DNA of 42,992 nt from DTKY01 sp037440765 (GTDB lineage: Bacteria > Acidobacteriota > Terriglobia > Bryobacterales > Bryobacteraceae). The stretch is taken from assembly GCA_037440765.1 (NCBI GenBank), contig JBBITL010000037.1:1-42992 (forward strand), read 5' to 3'. A model generated the notes under the pieces. The model saw only the letters and a program-made list of their open reading frames with translations. It had not been told where the DNA came from and searched no databases. The translations under genes and the position numbers were made by a program. This document shows positions 38,835 to 42,992 of the stretch, one piece after another; position 1 is the first letter of the stretch; each line of letters opens with the position of its first letter.

Positions 38835-39188
38835 ATGAGAGCCCTTGCATTGCTTGGAACGGCGCTGGCGCTGGCCGGGCTTTGTGCGGCCGCCGGCCAG
38901 AGGCCCGCTCAGAAGACGGACAGCAAGGACGGCAAGGCACAGGCCGAACGGATGACGCCCTTCGGCCCGGTGAAAAGCGAACAGAAGCAGGAGCAGGGCA
39001 AGGGCGAAGGCTTGAGAAGCAAGGCGGAGGCGCCGCCCAACCTGCGCGCATACGACGAAGGCGAGCAGGTCCGCTTCGAGAGCCGCCTGCCCTTCGGGAT
39101 CAGTCAATACCGGAAGAAGAAGAGCGAGCTGAACGAGGCCGAGCGCGCCGCGCTCGAGCGCGACACCCGGAAGCCCTCGGGCAAGTAA
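38835..39188 (+). CDS. Small exported charged protein between gspC and gspD
   Basis: A 117-residue protein with a signal peptide (RALALLGTALALAGLCAAAGQ) and a mature part of about 95 residues that is highly charged and probably disordered (KTDSKDGKAQAER, KSEQKQEQGKGEGLRSK). It contains two PFG motifs (MTPFGPVK and RLPFGISQYRKK); a similar TPFG motif ends GspC. AGGGAGA lies about 11 bases before the ATG. The position suggests a T2SS accessory, pilotin-like factor or structural linker, but no lipobox is visible and no known family was recognised. Confidence 0.7.
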   Translation: MRALALLGTALALAGLCAAAGQRPAQKTDSKDGKAQAERMTPFGPVKSEQKQEQGKGEGLRSKAEAPPNLRAYDEGEQVRFESRLPFGISQYRKKKSELNEAERAALERDTRKPSGK

Positions 39189-39198
39189 TGGAGGCACG

Positions 39199-41331
39199 AT
39201 GAGAACAAGCTTTCGAGCCATCGGCGCCGGGCTGGCGCTGGCGGCATTGCTCTGCGGCCAGCAGGCGCCCGTCCAGACAGCGCCCCAGGCGGCTGTGACG
39301 CCCGCCGCCTCCGGCAGGGCTTTCCTGGAGGTGGAGAACGCGTCGCTCGGCGAGGTGGTGGACGCCCTGGCGCGCCAGCTCAGGATCAACTACATAATCG
39401 ACCCCCGGGTCAAAGGCGCGGTCACCGTGAAGACCTACGGCGAGCTGCGCGCCGTCGATCCGCGCGCCATGCTGGAGACCATCCTGAGGGCCAACGGCGC
39501 GGCGCTGGTCGAGGTGGGGGACCTGTACCGCATCGTCCCCATGCCGGACGCCACCAGGCTTCCCATGCGCCCGCAGGTGAATCCCGAGGCGATCCCCGAG
39601 GACGAACGGCTGTCGCTGAACTTGATCTTCCTGAAGTACGCCACGGTGGGCGAACTGGCCAGGCTGCTTGAGAAGTTCGTCGGCGAAGGCGCCACCATGG
39701 GCACCTACGATCCGGCGAACCTGCTGCTGCTGCTGGACAACAACCGCAACATGCGGCGGACCATGGAACTGGTCGCCCTGTTTGACAGCGACGCACTGGC
39801 CAGCCAGCGGGTGCGCCTGTTCGAGGTGAAGAACGGCAGCCCGGCCGACATCGCCAAGGAACTGGAGACCGTGTTTCGCTCCATGTCGCTGGGGGAGAAG
39901 GCCAGCGCGGTCCGCTTCATGCCGCTCGACCGGATCAACAGCATCATGGCAGTGGCCCCCAATCCGGGGATTTTCGATGAAGTGGGCAAATGGGTCGAGA
40001 AGCTCGACGCCAAAGTGCAGGTGACGGCCGGATCGGTCGACAACTACGTCTACCGCGTCAAGTACGGGCAGGCGCAGATCCTGTCCATGTCCATAATGCA
40101 GCTCTACATGGGCTTGTTCGGATACGGGTATGGAGGCTACGGCGGCTACGGGATGATGCAGGGAGCGTTCGGCGCCGGCTACCAGGGCATGGGCTACCCT
40201 GGCGCCGGGTACGGCGGCTACGGAATGGGCCCCTTCGGGAGAATGTACTCTCCGCCGCAGGGCGCGCTGGCCAGCCAGCTGGCCGCGGGGGGGGCCGGGG
40301 CGGCGCAGCCAGGCGCAGCGGGGACCGTAACCCAGCCGTCCCCGCTGGGGTTGACCGGATCGTACCTGGGCATGGGCGGCGACTACGGCATCGGGCTCCC
40401 CCCGGGCATGCCCAGGGTCGTGCCGAACCCCATGGACAACTCGCTGCTGATTCAGGCTTCGCCGCAGGAGTACGAGAAGATCCTGAAACTCCTCAAGGAA
40501 CTGGATGTGCCGCCCCGCCAGGTTTTGATCGAGGCCAGGATTTACGAGGTGAGCCTGACCGGGGCTTTCTCGGGGGGCGTTACCGCCTATCTCCAGCGCA
40601 GCGGGGCCAATGACCTCGGCGCCGGCGCCCCGTTGAGCGGCTTGTCCACCCGGACCGCGCAGGCCGCGGGCGGTTCAAGCGGGCTGCTGCTGACCGCGGG
40701 AACACTGGTGGGGCGGAGCCGCGCCTTACTGGGGATTCTGAGCGCGGCTGAAGACAACCGGCGGACGAAGATCATCTCGGCCCCGGTGGTCATCGCCACC
40801 GACAGCATACCGGCGAGCATCAACGTCGGGCAGGATACGCCGACGCTGGCCTCGCAGGCCGTCACCGGCGCTCAGGCCGGCGGGAGTTCCCTGTTCGCCA
40901 ACACCATCCAGACCCGCAGCAGCGGGGTGATACTGAGCATCACGGCGAGGGTGAACCCCTCCGGCATCGTGACCATGGAGGTGGACCAGGAAGTGAGCGC
41001 GCCGGTGGCCCCGCCGGCGGGCAGCGCCATTCAGTCGCCCTCCTTCTCCACGCGCACCCTGCGGACCCAGGTGACGGTTCAGGACGGCGACACCATCGCC
41101 GTCGGGGGAATCATTAAGGAATCGGAGACCTCCAGCAGCGCTGGCGTCCCCCTGCTCCACCGCATACCGGTGCTTGGAATGGCCTTCGGGGCCAAATCGT
41201 CCACCAGCGAGAAAACCGAGCTGGTCATCTTCATCACCCCCCGCGTCATATACGACACCAACGCCATCGCCGAGGCCACTGAAGAAATCAAGGGGAAGCT
41301 CCGGCGCCTGACGAGCCTCATCCGGCAGTAA
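39199..41331 (+). CDS. gspD: Type II secretion outer-membrane secretin GspD
   Basis: A 710-residue secretin with a signal peptide. N0 domain FLEVENASLGEVVDALARQLRINYIIDPRVKGAVTVKTYGEL; N1 domain LNLIFLKYATVGELARLLEKFVGEGATMGTYDPANLLLLLDN; further ring repeats; then the pore domain with VLIEARIYEVSLTG, VPLLHRIPVLGMAFGAKSSTSEKTELVIFITPRVI. Residues about 305-355 are an unusual Gly/Tyr/Met-rich stretch (GYGYGGYGGYGMMQ...). It forms the outer-membrane gate of the secretion system. It is the last gene of the operon; no S-domain pilotin signal is evident at the C-terminus. Confidence 0.95.
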   Translation: MRTSFRAIGAGLALAALLCGQQAPVQTAPQAAVTPAASGRAFLEVENASLGEVVDALARQLRINYIIDPRVKGAVTVKTYGELRAVDPRAMLETILRANGAALVEVGDLYRIVPMPDATRLPMRPQVNPEAIPEDERLSLNLIFLKYATVGELARLLEKFVGEGATMGTYDPANLLLLLDNNRNMRRTMELVALFDSDALASQRVRLFEVKNGSPADIAKELETVFRSMSLGEKASAVRFMPLDRINSIMAVAPNPGIFDEVGKWVEKLDAKVQVTAGSVDNYVYRVKYGQAQILSMSIMQLYMGLFGYGYGGYGGYGMMQGAFGAGYQGMGYPGAGYGGYGMGPFGRMYSPPQGALASQLAAGGAGAAQPGAAGTVTQPSPLGLTGSYLGMGGDYGIGLPPGMPRVVPNPMDNSLLIQASPQEYEKILKLLKELDVPPRQVLIEARIYEVSLTGAFSGGVTAYLQRSGANDLGAGAPLSGLSTRTAQAAGGSSGLLLTAGTLVGRSRALLGILSAAEDNRRTKIISAPVVIATDSIPASINVGQDTPTLASQAVTGAQAGGSSLFANTIQTRSSGVILSITARVNPSGIVTMEVDQEVSAPVAPPAGSAIQSPSFSTRTLRTQVTVQDGDTIAVGGIIKESETSSSAGVPLLHRIPVLGMAFGAKSSTSEKTELVIFITPRVIYDTNAIAEATEEIKGKLRRLTSLIRQ

Positions 41332-41355
41332 ATCGCCCGGCAACTCGAGGCCCGG

Positions 41356-41385
41356 TTGACTTGGGGCCGGCGGGCGTGATTTAAT
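41356..41385 (+). promoter_or_regulatory. Candidate sigma-70 promoter 1 of the terminal gene
   Basis: TTGACT (41356-41361) and TTTAAT (41380-41385) are separated by 18 bases, about 310 bases before the ATG at 41703. This would leave a long leader. Confidence 0.4.
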
Positions 41386-41447
41386 GGCTTCCTGGCCAGA
41401 GGGCCGGCCCCTGGAAAATGGATGGGTCGCCGTTAAGAACTTTTTCC

Positions 41448-41477
41448 TTGACTTTGGGGGACTTCCAGTGTTATGAA
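41448..41477 (+). promoter_or_regulatory. Candidate sigma-70 promoter 2 of the terminal gene
   Basis: TTGACT (41448-41453) and TATGAA (41472-41477) are separated by 18 bases, following an AACTTTTTCC stretch. The leader to the ATG at 41703 would be about 220 bases. Confidence 0.4.
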
Positions 41478-41702
41478 TGATTTGTCCGCGTGCGACGGGC
41501 TTCGCGGCATTAATGTGTTAGGGCCCCGCGAGCATATGATGGGCGGTTCAGGCTCGAACAACGGATTTGCCAGGCCGCGGCGGGTTGCGGTGATGGCGTC
41601 GGCCCGCGGCGGCGACAGGAGAGCAGAAATCAAGCTGTATTGAGGCTCAGGTTGAAAGAGCACTCTCATCAATTCAATTTCGGATTTCACAAGGAGAAGG
41701 AA

Positions 41703-41966
41703 ATGGCAGATTTTCGGAAGTTGTTTTTGGCGCTGATCGCGGGGGCTCTGCTGTTCACTGCCGTAGCCAGCGCTCAAACGCCAACGCCCTATAGCTGCAA
41801 CGCGACCGCCGTGCCCACGCTGGGCCGTGTGGAAGGCGTCGCCGAGATGACCGGTGATTTTCTCCTGACCTGCTCAGGAACGGTTCCGGTCGGCGGGATC
41901 ATGGCGAACATCCGCTACCGCCTGTCCCATAACATCACGAGCGACCTCGAGACGCCTACGCTCAGC
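41703..41966 (+). CDS. Secreted surface protein, N-terminal part (up to the assembly gap)
   Basis: An ATG with AAGGAG six bases upstream opens MADFRKLFLALIAGALLFTAVASAQ, a clear signal peptide, then a beta-rich segment (YSCNATAVPTLGRVEGVAEMTGDFLLTCSGTVPVGGIMANIRYRLSHNITSDLETPTLS) that runs into the Ns. The VEGVAEMTGDFLLTCSG pattern looks like an extracellular domain. It is almost certainly one gene with the open frame after the gap; the frame does not match if the 79 Ns are taken literally, but N-run lengths are usually estimates. A member of a lineage-typical secreted family; function unknown. Confidence 0.75.
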
Positions 41967-42045
41967 NNNNNNNNNNNNNNNNNNNNNNNNNNNNNNNNNN
42001 NNNNNNNNNNNNNNNNNNNNNNNNNNNNNNNNNNNNNNNNNNNNN
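41967..42045. other. Assembly gap (79 Ns)
   Basis: A run of undetermined bases inside the secreted-protein gene. The gap may reflect a repeated or low-coverage stretch. Its stated length is probably approximate, since the reading frame before and after it differs. Confidence 0.99.
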
Positions 42046-42046
42046 A

Positions 42047-42992
42047 TATCAGGCCAGACGGATTTCGGGGTTGGAGAATGAGATCGAGTGGACGGGCGTG
42101 TGGCTGGCGACCGCGGGCACCACGTACAGCACCATTCGCATCACCAACGTCCGCGTCAACGCGAACTCGGCCGGCAACTTTGGCGAGGTGTGGGGCACGG
42201 TAATGATTGACAGTTCGACCTCTGTGCCGGTGAACATACCCTCCCACAGAGTTCTTTTCCCCCGGATAGGTTTGAGTGTGTCGGTCACTCCGGCGACGTA
42301 TAGGAATTGCGTTGCATCCGGGGAACAGACTCACGCGACCCTGAGGTTTACAGAGGGCTTCGCAGCGGCGTTCAGGCCAAGGGGCGCGGCGGGCACGGCC
42401 CCCAACAACATACCCGGCGGCGGGTACCAGAACGAGTCCGGCTTCGCTCCTCCCACCCCCCTGGCCTCAGGCGCCCTGACGGGCACTCCCGGCCAGGCAA
42501 CCCAAGGCACAAGGCTGATGGCGCGGATCGCGAACCCTTCAACACTTTTGACGTTGACGGTTCCGCACCAGGTGATTGGGGCCACCGGCCTCAGACTTCA
42601 GGTCGTCTTGACGCCCGAGCCCGACGGCAGTGGCGGAACAGTGACCACCGGCACTGGCACGATGCCCGTCCCGGCCAGCGGCGTGGTAGTGTACGAAGTA
42701 GCCGAGATTACGCCAACCAGTTTCTCCACGACGGAGTCGGTGGATATCACGGTGACGGGGTCCTTTACCGTTCCGGGCCCGATCGCCACCGTCACGGTGA
42801 CCGGCAGCTTTGCGCCGCTGACCGCCAGTGTTTTCACGATGAACGCAGTGGCCCCAGAGCCCCGGTTCGTTGATGCGTCCCTCCCCACCCTGACCATGGT
42901 CACTATCACTCCCTGCCGGACCATCCTCCTGTTCCCGTACGTGACCAACCAGGCGGGGTTCGACACCGGCATCGCCATCGCCAACACGACGG
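42047..42992 (+). CDS. Secreted surface protein, continuation (runs off the right edge)
   Basis: After the gap the frame beginning YQARRISGLENEIEWTGVWLATAG is open to the window end, over 315 codons. It is Thr/Gly/Pro-rich and beta-strand-like (VVVYEVAEITPTSFSTTESVDITVTGSFTVPGPIATVTVTGSF). Near the edge ITPCRTILLFPYVTNQAGFDTGIAIANTT appears, a domain start I recall from several large secreted Acidobacteriota proteins. No enzyme motif is seen. The 3' end is missing. Likely a T2SS-exported or cell-surface protein, given the adjacent secretion operon (inference). Confidence 0.7.

Larger units (their letters stand above)
41332..41702. other. 371-base intergenic region with two promoter candidates
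   Basis: Space between gspD and the last gene. It is less GC-rich than its surroundings. It holds two promoter-like sequences and a CGCGG/CCGCG inverted repeat spanning the GGGCTTCGCGG and CCCCGCGAGC stretch near 41500-41530. No tRNA, riboswitch or convincing ORF was found, and no terminator with a T-tract follows gspD. Confidence 0.5.

Noticed and set aside
30297..41331. Type IV pilus locus instead of type II secretion
   Set aside because: The order E-F-G-H-I-J-K-L-M-C-D, the GspG calcium loop, the GspK-type protein and the absence of pilT, pilC and pilA-like genes fit T2SS. The PilM/PilN/PilO likeness of L and M is common in T2SS of this lineage.
41332..41702. Riboswitch or tRNA in the spacer after gspD
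   Set aside because: No cloverleaf, no c-di-GMP or cobalamin core and no CCA-type end could be found by eye.
1..42992. CRISPR arrays, insertion sequences, prophage or integrase genes
   Set aside because: No regularly spaced repeats, transposase or integrase motifs, or phage structural genes were seen; the region looks like stable chromosome.

Overview
The window is a 43 kb, GC-rich (mostly 60-70% by eye) bacterial chromosome segment, almost fully coding, with one short run of Ns at 41967-42045. The gene content suggests an Acidobacteriota member of the Bryobacterales/Solibacter type: an ECF sigma/anti-sigma pair at the head of a complete type II secretion operon, a TadE/TadE/VWA cassette, multihaem cytochromes, SelB, and a final surface protein whose C-terminal region I associate with that lineage. 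This placement is inference from family recognition, not from a marker-gene search.

Layout. (1) 135-6199: a minus-strand operon (receiver-like protein, nine-haem c/b cytochrome fusion resembling CbcL, NapC/NirT-type multihaem cytochrome resembling ImcH, UspA) diverges from a sigma-54 activator with a cysteine-rich PAS domain. A -24/-12 promoter lies just upstream of the operon, so the activator probably controls an inner-membrane quinol-oxidising electron-transfer module. (2) 6235-11544: acyl-CoA synthetase-like ligase, a Spy-like periplasmic protein, adenylate kinase, a CoA-binding protein and an L-lactate permease. (3) 11696-14221: TadE, TadE and VWA proteins. (4) 14222-18358, minus strand: DUF4010/MgtC-type membrane protein, uppS, a winged-helix regulator, a membrane protein, and a two-gene envelope pair. 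(5) 18441-28673, housekeeping: double-ACT protein, selB, a Tudor-like mini-protein, purQ-purL-purF, and a minus-strand folC-plsC-(mini-ORF)-DUF2103 cluster, then a tRNA-editing deacylase. (6) 28745-41331: sigma factor, anti-sigma factor and an exported protein, translationally coupled to a type II secretion operon in the order E-F-G-H-I-J-K-L-M-C-small protein-D. (7) 41703-end: a secreted protein interrupted by the assembly gap and by the window edge.

Most striking for follow-up are the sigma-54-controlled CbcL/ImcH-like pair, a recurrent GTAGGGGC palindrome whose arms supply the TAG stop codons of several genes, a tiny membrane ORF whose UGA is followed at once by a strong hairpin in a genome that encodes SelB, and a small secreted protein between gspC and gspD that shares a PFG motif with the GspC tail. 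No tRNA, rRNA, CRISPR array, transposase or prophage gene was seen.
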